Source: Desulfatibacillum aliphaticivorans DSM 15576 (GTDB lineage: Bacteria; Desulfobacterota; Desulfobacteria; Desulfobacterales; Desulfatibacillaceae). From it: 64,000 nt of DNA. Shown here in pieces: positions 8,182-16,924 of the stretch. How positions within the stretch are numbered: the stretch's first letter is position 1; every line of letters begins with the position of its first letter. The notes under the pieces are model-generated. The model was given only the letters and a program-made list of their open reading frames with translations, made no database searches and was not told where the DNA came from. The translations under genes and the position numbers were made by a program. The stretch lies in NCBI RefSeq assembly GCF_000429905.1, contig NZ_AUCT01000006.1, forward strand, positions 1 through 64,000, in the 5' to 3' direction.

Positions 8182-9729
8182 TTAAGGGGCTCCGTCGGCC
8201 AGTTTTTGATAGGTTGGGTTATTGGGCTCCAATTGCAAGGATTTTTGAAAATATTCCCTGGCCAAATCCTGCAAGCCCAGCTTTTCGGCCGACCTGCCCG
8301 CCTGGGCGTAAAAGGAGGCCCTTTCCGGCATTAGTTCAATCGCCTTCCGCCAATCTTCAAGCGCATTTTTGTAGTCGCCCAGCCTCCATAGCACGTAGGC
8401 CCTGTGGTTATGCAGCCAGGGGGACGGCTTGTCCACCGTGGAAATCGCCAGCGAAGCCTGCTTTTCCGACCTTTCGTACTTCTTCAGCCTGCTGAGAACC
8501 TGCGAGAACAGAAGGTGGTAGCGGCTGTTATCCGGCTCCAGGACCGTGGCTTTTTGAATGCTAAGCTCCATGGCCGGCCAATCCTTGTTTTTATCGGCGA
8601 TCCTCGCCAGCCAATAAAAAGCCTCGGCGTTTTCCTCCTTATAAGCCGCCTCCTCAAATATCCCCTGGGCGTCTTCAAGGTCTTCCTGCTCAAAATAGGC
8701 CCTGCCGATAAGGATTTTCAGACGCGAAGAGACAAAAAAATCCTCGACGACCTTTTTGTAAAACGCTGCGAAAAACGCCAACTGCTTTTCCCGCCGATAG
8801 ATATGGAAAATCCGCTCCACGTCCTTTTCCAGATATTCGGAGCGGGAAAGCCCGTAAAGAAATTCCTCCGAGGCTTTTTCCGGCTGATTGTTTTTTAGCA
8901 TCAGGCTTCCCAAATGGATATAATTCCAGCCTGTGTTTTCAAAACTCAAGTAATTGAGGGACTGCTTATAATAGTTAATGGCCTGGGCGTAATCCCCTTC
9001 CCGTTCAAACAGGGAAGCCATGGCCTGATGGGCCTGTCTGGGCAGAATGCTTTGGTCGATGGCTTCGGCCAGGCCCGCCTTAATCTGAGGCTCCAACTCC
9101 GGGGTCCAGTAGTTCTCCTTGGTCAAGTGATAAACCGAAGGAGGATAAATTCGGGCGATATGTTTGACTACCTGGCTCAACTCCTGGTCCTGCCCGCAGT
9201 AAGCCAGACATCTGGCCAAATGCATATTGTATGTTATGCCATTGGGCCGCAAAGACACGGTTTTCCGAAAAGAATCCAAATACGAGCAACTCTTCCCCTT
9301 TTCAGGATGCAACTCCTCCACCAGGGCCTGAGCTCTTCCCAGGCCGAACCAGCAGGCCGCGTCCAGAGGGTTTTCCTCCACGGCGGTTTCAAAAACGCTA
9401 AGCGCCAAGGCTGCTCGCTCCTGCTTGGGTTTTATGGATATTGTGGCGAAAGAGGCGTCCAGGCAGGCGTTGCCGTAGGCTGCCAGAATTTTGGCGTTAT
9501 GGGGATCATGATGATAAGCCTTTTCGATTGCCTGAAGGGCCAGGCCGTAGTGGCCGGCCTTTGTTTGATTTTTCGCCTTTTCAAAATAAACCTGCGCCGT
9601 CAGTTTATGCCCGAGGATATAAGTTCCTCCAACAAAAACCACAAGCACCGCGACCGCTGCAAGAAGTCTGGTCGAAAAAAAAGCCCCATGAGGGGCTTTT
9701 GAAAAATCATGATTATGGGGCCTCGCCAC
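8182..9729 (-). CDS. Membrane-anchored TPR-repeat protein of the exopolysaccharide locus
   Basis: The 515-residue protein has a single N-terminal membrane segment (residues about 22-41, LLAAVAVLVVFVGGTYILG) and a long solenoid of tetratricopeptide repeats. Clear units are GHYGLALQAIEKAYHHDPHNAKI, YAQAINYYKQSL, AEAFYWLARIADKNKDW and DLAREYFQKSLQLEPNNPTY. It is probably periplasmic, held in the inner membrane. It is the last gene of the leftward exopolysaccharide series, 38 bp after the tyrosine kinase gene. In related loci such TPR proteins scaffold polymer assembly or export; that role here is inferred from position. Confidence 0.8.
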   Translation of the reverse strand: MARPHNHDFSKAPHGAFFSTRLLAAVAVLVVFVGGTYILGHKLTAQVYFEKAKNQTKAGHYGLALQAIEKAYHHDPHNAKILAAYGNACLDASFATISIKPKQERAALALSVFETAVEENPLDAACWFGLGRAQALVEELHPEKGKSCSYLDSFRKTVSLRPNGITYNMHLARCLAYCGQDQELSQVVKHIARIYPPSVYHLTKENYWTPELEPQIKAGLAEAIDQSILPRQAHQAMASLFEREGDYAQAINYYKQSLNYLSFENTGWNYIHLGSLMLKNNQPEKASEEFLYGLSRSEYLEKDVERIFHIYRREKQLAFFAAFYKKVVEDFFVSSRLKILIGRAYFEQEDLEDAQGIFEEAAYKEENAEAFYWLARIADKNKDWPAMELSIQKATVLEPDNSRYHLLFSQVLSRLKKYERSEKQASLAISTVDKPSPWLHNHRAYVLWRLGDYKNALEDWRKAIELMPERASFYAQAGRSAEKLGLQDLAREYFQKSLQLEPNNPTYQKLADGAP

Positions 9730-9767
9730 TGGAATCCTTTCCCGGCGCCGGTTTGAATCGAACGGCG

Positions 9768-11006
9768 TTAGGTTCCGTAATAGCTGGAGTAATACTTTTC
9801 GTAATACTTATAATAACCCTCGCGATGCACGTCAACCTGGTTGAGGACGGCTCCCACCACATTGGCCCTGGCGTTCTTAAGCTGATCCACCGCCTTCCTG
9901 ACCAGGTCCCTGTTAACGCCTCCGGCCTTCACCACAAAAACCACTCCGTCCACATGGGGCGCCAGGGTGAGGGCGTCGCTGGCCGGCAGGATGGGGGGAG
10001 AGTCCAGGATAACCACGTCAAAAAGATCCTTAAAGCGGGAAAGCAAAAACAGCATCCTCTTGGAGCCCAGCAGTTCCGATGGATTTGGCGGCAGCACGCC
10101 TGAAGGAAGCAGGAATAAACCGGGCTGCGGCGTCTTGAGCATGGCGGCTTTAATGCCTGCGTTGATGTATGGCAGCGGCTCTTCATCGGCGGCCGCCCGC
10201 TCATAAATCTCCGCAAGGTTAATGGCGAAAACGGTTTTGGATTCCGCCTTCATGTCCGTAGCCGGTTTAAATTCATATTTTCCGTCGTTCATGTCAAGAG
10301 CCAGGCGAAGGTTTTGGGCAAGCTGATTTTTTAACGGGCCGCGCACTTGCTTCTTTTTCAAAAGGCCGGCGTTTACCAGGACCATGGGCAACTTCTGGCC
10401 CGTGTCCTTGGCGCGTTTAAGCGCTTGTTGGGCCTGCTGGGAGGTAATCAGGCCAAGTTGCACCAAGTGGCTGGCCAGGCTGCGCTCCTCCGGGCAGTTG
10501 ACCCACGTGCAGTCCACCATGTCTCCGGCCAGAAAATCCATATTAATTAACTTGTTTTCGGTTTGGGAGGACAGTTGCAGGCGGCCGGTCCTTCGTTGCT
10601 GTTGAAGCAGACGAATGAGATCCCCCACGCTAATCTTGCCCAAGCCCCCCTCTGTGACGGGGGTTCCCATGACGCGAGACAACAGGCCGGTCAGCCCTAT
10701 GACCTCATTATTCACAAGGAGCTTGCTTAAAGAGGGCTTTCTAAGGTCAGCATCGACCATCAACACGCTGCGCCCGGCCTCAGCCAGGTTAAAAGCATAA
10801 TTGGCCACGGTCAGGGTTTTGCCCTCGGCCTCGCCCGCGCTGGTGACCAACAAACACTTCAGCTCCGATTCCAAAAAGGAAAGGTCTATGTTGGTGCGAA
10901 GCGTCCGGTAGGACTCGGCAAAGCGGCTTTTCCCTTTATAATTGGCAAGAAACAGGGAGATTAAATCCTTGGTGCGTTTCTTGGTGCTCAGTTTTTTTGG
11001 TTTCAT
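9768..11006 (-). CDS. CpsD/Wzc-type tyrosine autokinase with nested DUF4388-like insertion
   Basis: A BY-kinase-type P-loop ATPase of 412 residues. Walker A is SAGEAEGKT (56-64), Walker A' is VLMVDADLRKPS (81-92), and Walker B is VVILDSPP (331-338). The C-terminus ends in a tyrosine cluster, GYYKYYEKYYSSYYGT, the usual autophosphorylation site. A typical cytoplasmic CpsD is about 230-300 aa. The excess is an insertion at about 112-290, between A' and the LFLLPSGVLPPNP element. It starts GLGKISVGDLIRLLQQQRRTGRLQL, a DUF4388/PATAN-like opening, and continues with HLVQLGLITSQQAQQALKRAK. The kinase would be activated by the chain-length protein encoded upstream and reset by the CpsB phosphatase. 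Confidence 0.9.
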   Translation of the reverse strand: MKPKKLSTKKRTKDLISLFLANYKGKSRFAESYRTLRTNIDLSFLESELKCLLVTSAGEAEGKTLTVANYAFNLAEAGRSVLMVDADLRKPSLSKLLVNNEVIGLTGLLSRVMGTPVTEGGLGKISVGDLIRLLQQQRRTGRLQLSSQTENKLINMDFLAGDMVDCTWVNCPEERSLASHLVQLGLITSQQAQQALKRAKDTGQKLPMVLVNAGLLKKKQVRGPLKNQLAQNLRLALDMNDGKYEFKPATDMKAESKTVFAINLAEIYERAAADEEPLPYINAGIKAAMLKTPQPGLFLLPSGVLPPNPSELLGSKRMLFLLSRFKDLFDVVILDSPPILPASDALTLAPHVDGVVFVVKAGGVNRDLVRKAVDQLKNARANVVGAVLNQVDVHREGYYKYYEKYYSSYYGT

Positions 11007-11045
11007 GCAAGTTCCTTTTATAGACTGACTGTCAAGCCGAGGCCG

Positions 11046-12533
11046 TTACTGTTTCGACTTTTTAGGATCTCCAACAGGCACCACCGTAAGCACGGGAACC
11101 TCCAGATAGCGTAAAACCTCATCTTCCGTCCTGAACGTCTGATCCAGGTATTCCTGCAAAAAGGAAAGCCCCAGACCAGCCATGAGGCCCAGCACCACGC
11201 TCAACATCATGTTCAGACGCTTTTTGGGACGAATGGGATTTACCGCGCTAAACGCCGGCTCCGCGACGCGGATGTTTGAGGTGTCCACGTCCTCAACAAC
11301 GTCGGCTTCCTTCAGTTTTTCCAAAAGGGTGTCATAGAGTTTTTGATTGGTGTCCACATTGCGGCGAAGGATGCCGTATTCCAGTTCCTTTTTACTGGTT
11401 TCCAGAGCGTCCTTTTCAAAGTCGGAGATATTCTTCTGCAGAGCGTTTTCCTTGGCGATCAAAACGGAGCGCTCAGCCTCCATGCTGGTAAGCTCCTTTT
11501 TTATTTCATCGCGGAATTTGAGTTTTGTCTCTTCCAAGGCGGATTTTGCCTGGACGATCTTGGGATGCTTGGACTTGTATGTCTGGGACAACGTGGATAA
11601 CTCGGTGTCCAAACTAAGCAGCTTGGAATACAGGGTGCTGATGATGGGGCTGTCTATCAGGGAGCGGACTTCCACGCCGCTGTTTCCCGACTGAAGCATT
11701 TCCCTCAGCTTGTTTAGTTTGGCGTCCAACTCCTGTCTTTTATTTCTCGTCTCCAGGTATGCAGAGTTGAACTCTTCAATCTTTTGCGTGATGAGGTCAA
11801 TCTTTCCTTCCACGGAGAAAAGCAGGTGGTTTTGCTTATACTCCACAAAATCCTGCTCCGCCGCCTCAAGATTTTGCTTCATGGCGTAGGATTGATCGGC
11901 GATCCAGGCCAAGGTGTTGCGAGACGCCGCCATTCGATTGGCGGTGTTGAATTCGATGTAAGATTCGGCCAGGGTGTTGGCGATGTCGCGAGCCTGCTTG
12001 GGGTCCCTGTCTTCCACGCTGATTTTCAGCAGGCGGGTGTCCCGAACCTGCTCAATGGAAATCTTCATTTTAAGAGCTTCGGTAAGCTCAAGGAGGACCT
12101 CGTCGGGAGTTTTGGGAGGCTCTTCCTTGGAGAGCAGCAGCTTGATATTGTTTTTCACCTGAGCCAGAATCTGGCGAATCGGGCTGATCTCCATGTCCTT
12201 GGAATATTCGGGCCTGTCCAGCTTTAACTTCTTGATGACCTTTTCCAGAACGGGACGCGACTTAATCAGCTTGAAGTGCGTGTTGAAGGTCAGGGTTTGG
12301 GAGGCGAAGCTCTCAAAATCCATCCTTTCTCCGGTGAGAGGAGACGCCGTCTGCTCCTGTTCAATAACCAGGGTCGCCGTGGATTGATACACAGGCTCCG
12401 TATAAATGGTGAACAGCGCTGTAAGAATGACGACCGCAATCAGAACAAAGAATGTGGTCCATTTATGCTTCAGGATAACGTGATAATAATCAGCAAGGTG
12501 GGGTGCAATTTCCTGTTGCTGGGGCGCTTCCAT
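11046..12533 (-). CDS. Wzz/GumC-type polysaccharide chain-length determinant / co-polymerase
   Basis: Length is 495 residues. Residues 15-50 form the Wzz domain with TM1 (TTFFVLIAVVILTALFTIY), followed by the beta-strand VYQSTATLVIEQ. A long coiled-coil region spans about 190-400 (for example EAEQDFVEYKQNHLLF and ALEETKLKFRDEIKKEL). The C-terminal proline-rich PIRPKKRLNMM and TM2 (LSVVLGLMAGLGLSFLQEYLD) complete a GumC-like polysaccharide co-polymerase without its own kinase domain. The separate kinase is encoded immediately downstream, 40 bp away. It should sit in the inner membrane, reach into the periplasm, and regulate chain length together with the Wza-like pore. Confidence 0.92.
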   Translation of the reverse strand: MEAPQQQEIAPHLADYYHVILKHKWTTFFVLIAVVILTALFTIYTEPVYQSTATLVIEQEQTASPLTGERMDFESFASQTLTFNTHFKLIKSRPVLEKVIKKLKLDRPEYSKDMEISPIRQILAQVKNNIKLLLSKEEPPKTPDEVLLELTEALKMKISIEQVRDTRLLKISVEDRDPKQARDIANTLAESYIEFNTANRMAASRNTLAWIADQSYAMKQNLEAAEQDFVEYKQNHLLFSVEGKIDLITQKIEEFNSAYLETRNKRQELDAKLNKLREMLQSGNSGVEVRSLIDSPIISTLYSKLLSLDTELSTLSQTYKSKHPKIVQAKSALEETKLKFRDEIKKELTSMEAERSVLIAKENALQKNISDFEKDALETSKKELEYGILRRNVDTNQKLYDTLLEKLKEADVVEDVDTSNIRVAEPAFSAVNPIRPKKRLNMMLSVVLGLMAGLGLSFLQEYLDQTFRTEDEVLRYLEVPVLTVVPVGDPKKSKQ

Positions 12534-12573
12534 AATTTGCTCCGGTCTGATGAATCAAAAATAATCAAAAAGG

Positions 12574-13485
12574 TTAGAACCAGGTTTCAGGCACATGAAT
12601 CCGATCGCCCGGCTCCAGTTCCGGATCGATGATTTTTCCCTTGCGCACGGCCACCAGGTTAATCTTGATAACGCGTTGTTCTCCGTTCTCAACGCGAATA
12701 ATGGCCGCTTTATCCGGCGCTGCAAACTTGCCGAACCCGCCCGCCATCACACAGGCGTTCAAAGCCGTCAGCCCGGGTTGGTAATCATACACCCCGGGAG
12801 AAGCCACCTGTCCGTCCACATAGATTTTACTGGAAGCCAGACTCAGGGATTTCTGAAAGGGGATGTAAACCACGTCCCCCGCCTCCAGGATCACGTCATT
12901 GTTCAGGTCTCCCTGGTCGAGAAGGCGCCTTAAGTCGATCTTTTCAGGATCCTTGGCTTTGACCAGAGTGTTCATGTCCGTGTTCGCTTCCACTTCCGTG
13001 GCGGCGCTTCGCAGAAGGTAGGCGACGTTGCCTCTTTCGGGAAGAGCGCCTCCCGCCTTGGCGATAAGCTCCATAAGGCTGAGGCGGGAGGTGGACTCAT
13101 AGCTGCCGGGGTTTTTAACGGCGCCGGAAATGTAGTAGTGGATGCTGTGATACTCCGTAATGACGATATGCACCTGCGGATCCACAAAATAATCTTTTTC
13201 CAGAGGAATTCGAATGGACTCCTCAAGTTGGGGCACCGTTCGATCCAAAGCCATGACCTGACCGACCATGGGCACGGAAATCGTTCCCTGAACCGATACG
13301 GTCAATTCCATGTCTATCTGCTGCTCGCCGCCGGCGTACACCTTCACACTAAGAACATCCGTGGCGCCTATGCGGTATTCGTCCCGTTGCGCAAAACACG
13401 CCCCAGGGAGCCCAAGGCGCAATAATACGCATACCGTCAAGCAAATTGCTACGGTCAAACTACTCAACTTGCATTGTTTATTCAT
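12574..13485 (-). CDS. Wza-like polysaccharide export protein (Poly_export + SLBB)
   Basis: The 303-residue precursor has an N-terminal signal sequence (LTVAICLTVCVLLRLGLPGACFA). The Poly_export domain starts at about 35 (YRIGATDVLSVKVYAGGEQQ) with VPMVGQV, typical of Wza-type outer-membrane exporters. Two SLBB ligand-binding modules follow (YYISGAVKNPGSYESTSRLSLMELIAKAGG and VDGQVASPGVYDYQPGLTALNACVMAGGF, described in parts). No lipobox cysteine is evident after the signal peptide. It forms the export channel partner of the chain-length protein encoded 40 bp downstream. Confidence 0.92.
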   Translation of the reverse strand: MNKQCKLSSLTVAICLTVCVLLRLGLPGACFAQRDEYRIGATDVLSVKVYAGGEQQIDMELTVSVQGTISVPMVGQVMALDRTVPQLEESIRIPLEKDYFVDPQVHIVITEYHSIHYYISGAVKNPGSYESTSRLSLMELIAKAGGALPERGNVAYLLRSAATEVEANTDMNTLVKAKDPEKIDLRRLLDQGDLNNDVILEAGDVVYIPFQKSLSLASSKIYVDGQVASPGVYDYQPGLTALNACVMAGGFGKFAAPDKAAIIRVENGEQRVIKINLVAVRKGKIIDPELEPGDRIHVPETWF

Positions 13486-13498
13486 TTTTTATCCGAAT

Positions 13499-13528
13499 TC
13501 ACCCGGAAGGCCAAAGCCCTCCGGGTGT
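13499..13528 (-). terminator. Stem-loop between beta-barrel and export genes
   Basis: ACCCGGAAGG and CCTCCGGGT can form a strong hairpin at 13501-13526. On the leftward strand no long U-tract follows, so it could be a partial terminator, attenuator or RNA processing site within the operon. Confidence 0.4.
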
Positions 13529-13564
13529 ATTAGGTTGGAAATTAAATGTTTTTAAAATCAATAA

Positions 13565-14788
13565 CTAATTGGCGCGGCGTCCGAATTCCAAAGCAGTATC
13601 TATTCTGCCCATCACGTAGGTGTTGTCGTAGCTGTAAGCCGCAACATTGGAATCCCGGTTCTTATATCCCCCCTCGATGGATATGACGATGGGTTCAATG
13701 ATCTTGTAGCCCAAACGGGCGCCTATCTCATAAGTATCGTCTTCGCGCAACACCAAAACATTGGATGAATTCAAGCCGTACGTGGTTTCGTAATCGCTTT
13801 TTCTATAGGACGTCCACACGTCCAGATAGATCTTTTCCAGGAACCGATGGCCTCCAGAAAGAGAAAGCTCGGGGCCTTTGTAATATTCGTTTCCGGACCC
13901 GGCGTCGTTGAAGTTGCTGGAAAAAGCCGCCCTGACATAGCTGCGGGGATCGCCGTCGTCCGGAGGATTCTGTCCTTCCAGGGCGACCCTGTAGGTAAAG
14001 GTTTCAATATCCTTAATTCCTACGACGTCAAACTCGCGGCTTTGATAGCCTGCGCCGGCCTCCACCTGGAAATAGTGGAACTGCTGCCGGTAGATCAGCT
14101 TGCCCTGGTGCGAGGTGTAGTCCGAGGTTAACATATCATAGTCCCGGGCCCATATCTGGTATTCCAGGTCCAGCGACGACTTGGAGTTCAGGTTGTATAT
14201 GATGTCGAAGATGCCCCTGTTTTCCTGGTTGTCTTCACCGTTTGGATCGTCATAATTAGTCAAGGTGTTCCTATAGGTCGCCTGGCCTGAAAACCGATCG
14301 GTGAAACTGTAAAGCACGCGGGGGGAAAAGGTGTTGATATAGTACTTGTCCTTGCCCGTCTCGTTGCTGTACTGGTCCAGCTTGTCAGGGTCCCTGGTCA
14401 GGCTGTAAGTCTCGCTCAGAGCAAGCTCCAGGCGCTCATTAGGCTGGGTCATGGCGTTCAACGCCAAGTCGTGCCCCACGTAATCCGCCTTGCTGGCCTT
14501 GATCTGGCCGGGCTTCAGGTCGTCCGCATCATCGTAAAAAGTCGGGCTGGCCGTATAGTCGAAACTGATCATGCTTTTGGCCGTGGAAAACTGCACGTTG
14601 ATCCCGGGCTCCACCAGATAGGTATGGACCCCGGCGGAATTGTTGGCGGAGTTATAATAGTTGCTGTCGTAGCGATACCCCAGCCCCAGCTTAGGAGTAA
14701 TCAGCAAAGCCGGCCCAGCCCAGACAAACGCAGTCAAAACAAACGTAATCAAAATTGTGAGGCCAGTTATTGCACGAATCTTTCCCAT
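13565..14788 (-). CDS. Outer-membrane beta-barrel protein of the exopolysaccharide locus
   Basis: The 407-residue precursor begins MGKIRAITGLTILITFVLTAFVWAG, a clean signal peptide. It then alternates aromatic/polar strands throughout (LLITPKLGLGYRYDSNYYNS, YLVEPGINVQFSTAK, TYRNTLTNYDDP, FQVEAGAGYQSREFDV). The last strand ends IDTALEFGRRAN. This pattern matches the outer-membrane beta-barrel proteins that accompany Wza/Wzc-like genes in exosortase-type and related exopolysaccharide clusters. ATG 14788 is selected because AAGGAG precedes it; an upstream in-frame ATG gives a non-signal extension. It may assist export across the outer membrane. Confidence 0.8.
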   Translation of the reverse strand: MGKIRAITGLTILITFVLTAFVWAGPALLITPKLGLGYRYDSNYYNSANNSAGVHTYLVEPGINVQFSTAKSMISFDYTASPTFYDDADDLKPGQIKASKADYVGHDLALNAMTQPNERLELALSETYSLTRDPDKLDQYSNETGKDKYYINTFSPRVLYSFTDRFSGQATYRNTLTNYDDPNGEDNQENRGIFDIIYNLNSKSSLDLEYQIWARDYDMLTSDYTSHQGKLIYRQQFHYFQVEAGAGYQSREFDVVGIKDIETFTYRVALEGQNPPDDGDPRSYVRAAFSSNFNDAGSGNEYYKGPELSLSGGHRFLEKIYLDVWTSYRKSDYETTYGLNSSNVLVLREDDTYEIGARLGYKIIEPIVISIEGGYKNRDSNVAAYSYDNTYVMGRIDTALEFGRRAN

Positions 14789-14838
14789 GAGGAAGAACTC
14801 CTTTAAGTAAAACCTGCATTTCAAAAGCACTAATAAGC

Positions 14839-15438
14839 CTATTGCGCCCCTGTCGGAGAAGCGGGATTGTTGTCATTGAATCCGCTTCCTCCTCCGCCTC
14901 CCCCGCCGCCGCTGCCGGCAACTGCTCCAGGGGCTAAAGACGTGGGAGCCGCAGGCGTGGCCGGCGTTGAGGGCGCAGAAGGAGGCTGATAAGCCAGGGC
15001 TTGCTCCTGGGCTGCCGCTAAATCCGCACCCGCAGCAATTAACGAATCCATGGGCGTAGAGAGGCTGGCTTGCGCCGCTGCAGCCTGACTTATTATGTTA
15101 TCCGCACCAATGGCGTTGGCTGCGCTGGCAATGCTGTCCAGGACGCCCTGCATCACGACATAGGCGTTTAAAATAGCCTGTGCTTCATCAGGGGCGGCTC
15201 CCTCGGCAGCTGCCGCAAGAGCGTCCAAGGCCTCCTCCGCCGCAGACATGGCGTTCTCAAGAGCAATGGGGTCCCCTGACTCCTGCGCTGCTTGCGCAGC
15301 ATTGAAACTGCTATCCACAAGTGCATCAACGTTGCCCGCCGCATAGGCGCTTGTGCACCATAAAAAGGCCGCAACGGCCATCAGAAGAACCATTGCCGGT
15401 CCGGTTTTAGCAAGGCGGGGCTTAACAACACCTTTCAT
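14839..15438 (-). CDS. Secreted Ala-rich helical protein with Gly-rich tail
   Basis: No family is recognised. The 199-residue product has a signal peptide (MVLLMAVAAFLWCTSAYA, cut near AGNVDA) and then alanine-rich heptad-like helices (residues about 35-140: AAEEALDALAAAAEGAAPDEA and similar). A Pro/Ala/Ser linker and a nine-glycine run (GSGGGGGGGGSGF) precede the end ASPTGAQ. ATG 15438 is supported by an excellent AGGAGG. It lies between the CpsB phosphatase and beta-barrel genes, so a periplasmic or extracellular role in polymer assembly is plausible. Low sequence complexity makes homology claims unsafe. Confidence 0.7.
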   Translation of the reverse strand: MKGVVKPRLAKTGPAMVLLMAVAAFLWCTSAYAAGNVDALVDSSFNAAQAAQESGDPIALENAMSAAEEALDALAAAAEGAAPDEAQAILNAYVVMQGVLDSIASAANAIGADNIISQAAAAQASLSTPMDSLIAAGADLAAAQEQALAYQPPSAPSTPATPAAPTSLAPGAVAGSGGGGGGGGSGFNDNNPASPTGAQ

Positions 15439-15612
15439 ATCACACCTCCTGTACACCACGGAATTACAAGCGCAGCTTGTCCTTCCTCAAAAAGTATACT
15501 GAGAAATAACAGACTATTAGTGGATACCGGCCTGTTTATGAATAATTCTCAGCAAAAATACATATCACAGTGGATACCAAAAAAAAAGTAATTAATTAAT
15601 ACCCTAGCGTAC

Positions 15613-16335
15613 TTAATTTTCCCCGGCGCCAATTATTAACGAGGGGTTAGTGCTTAGAATGTGATGGGCATCTCTTTCGTCCATCATCCCCCCTAGTATT
15701 TTGCAGGCTTTGGACAATCCCGGCCTTCTATTCGCCAAATCATGAGCGTCTGAGGCCAGCAAATGAATCAGCCCCAGGCTGTTAAGCTCCTGACAACACT
15801 TTTTCGCCCGGCGGCCCAGGCTGCCTTCCAGGCTTTGCGCCGTCACCTGGCATAAAGCGCCTGCATTTACTATATCCTCCATAATCGAAGGCTTTTGCTG
15901 GACAAGGGGCAGTCGTTCTCCATGGGCGATGACGGGCGTCAAACCCATGACGTTCAGGCGATTAATAAAGGCGATCACGCCCTGGAGAAGAAAAGGATGC
16001 GGCAATTCCAATAAAAGATACCGGCCTTTATCAGCGAAGGATAAGACGTCTCCGGATTCAATCTCCTTTAACAATTCGCTGCAAAGATGCGCCTCGCACC
16101 CGGGAAGCACCTTTAAAGGAATGTTTTCCTTGACCAGAGCTTCGCTGAATACGCGATGGGCTTCCAGGATACGCTCCCGCGGGTTGTGGTAGGATCCGTT
16201 CAGCGTGTGAGGGGTGGCGACCATGACCGTCACGCCGTCATCCACGGCCGCCCGGGCCATCTCCAGAGCCATTTTTAACGTGGTCGGACCGTCGTCCAAT
16301 CCGGGAAGAATGTGCGAATGTAAATCAATCATCAA
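15613..16335 (-). CDS. CpsB/CapC-type PHP-domain protein-tyrosine phosphatase
   Basis: Manganese-dependent tyrosine phosphatase of the PHP superfamily, 240 aa. Metal-binding motifs are visible in order: DLHSHILPGLDDGP (residues 4-17), the His in ATPHTLNG, LPGCEAHL, IAHGERLP and SDAHDL near the C-terminus. CpsB dephosphorylates the tyrosine cluster of CpsD/Wzc kinases, which permits cycling of polymer assembly; the matching kinase is at 9768-11006. Its start overlaps the end of the HExxH gene by 11 bp, implying translational coupling. Confidence 0.9.
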   Translation of the reverse strand: MMIDLHSHILPGLDDGPTTLKMALEMARAAVDDGVTVMVATPHTLNGSYHNPRERILEAHRVFSEALVKENIPLKVLPGCEAHLCSELLKEIESGDVLSFADKGRYLLLELPHPFLLQGVIAFINRLNVMGLTPVIAHGERLPLVQQKPSIMEDIVNAGALCQVTAQSLEGSLGRRAKKCCQELNSLGLIHLLASDAHDLANRRPGLSKACKILGGMMDERDAHHILSTNPSLIIGAGEN

Positions 16336-16906
16336 AAAGGTGGGCTTCTACGTACACGGACCAGACTTCCGCGCTGACTCGAGGCGGGCTAAAGACCAAA
16401 AAATGCTCGGACACGGCATGGCCCATTTCATGGGCGAGAATGCCCACGCGAACGTCTTTACAGTTAATGAAAATGGTGGAGCCTATGTGCAAGTACCAGG
16501 AGCGTATGTGGCACGGGGCCTTAAAAAGCCTGTGATATTCCGCGGCAAGATGTTTTTTGTCGTGCAGCAGGAGGATGCGGACTTTGCCCATTTGGGGGTG
16601 CATGTCCAGAATTTCCTGCACCCGCTCGAACAGGGCGTCCACTTTGTTGGCCAAGCCGTCCTCCATGCTTGTGGATGGTTTGGCCTGAAGAACTCTTTTG
16701 GCGCTCCAACGCCCGGGGCCGTAGTCTATGGAGGCGTTGAACCTGCGCAAATCCTCCCGGGAAAGATACTGAATCCGGGTGTACTGGGTTTCCAGTGTGC
16801 TCCAATCGTCGCTTTGCGCCGCCAGAGCGGGGCTGGCAAGCCCCAAAACCTGGACAACCGCCCAGACAAAACAAGCGATTTTCGGGCAGGATATCTTCCA
16901 CCCCAT
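16325..16906 (-). CDS. Secreted HExxH putative metallopeptidase-like protein
   Basis: The 193-residue precursor has a signal peptide (ACFVWAVVQVLGLASPALA). The body opens DDWSTLETQYTRIQYLSRED and contains ILAHEMGHAVSEHFL near residue 155. This fits the zincin motif HExxH, and an acidic third ligand could come from the following helix. A paralog with the same layout but REMAH in place of HEMGH is encoded at 18209-18823. It overlaps cpsB by 11 bp. A peptidase or structural role in exopolysaccharide secretion is inference; no named family is assigned. Confidence 0.75.
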   Translation of the reverse strand: MGWKISCPKIACFVWAVVQVLGLASPALAAQSDDWSTLETQYTRIQYLSREDLRRFNASIDYGPGRWSAKRVLQAKPSTSMEDGLANKVDALFERVQEILDMHPQMGKVRILLLHDKKHLAAEYHRLFKAPCHIRSWYLHIGSTIFINCKDVRVGILAHEMGHAVSEHFLVFSPPRVSAEVWSVYVEAHLFDD

Positions 16907-16924
16907 AAGCGTTTATTCCCGACA

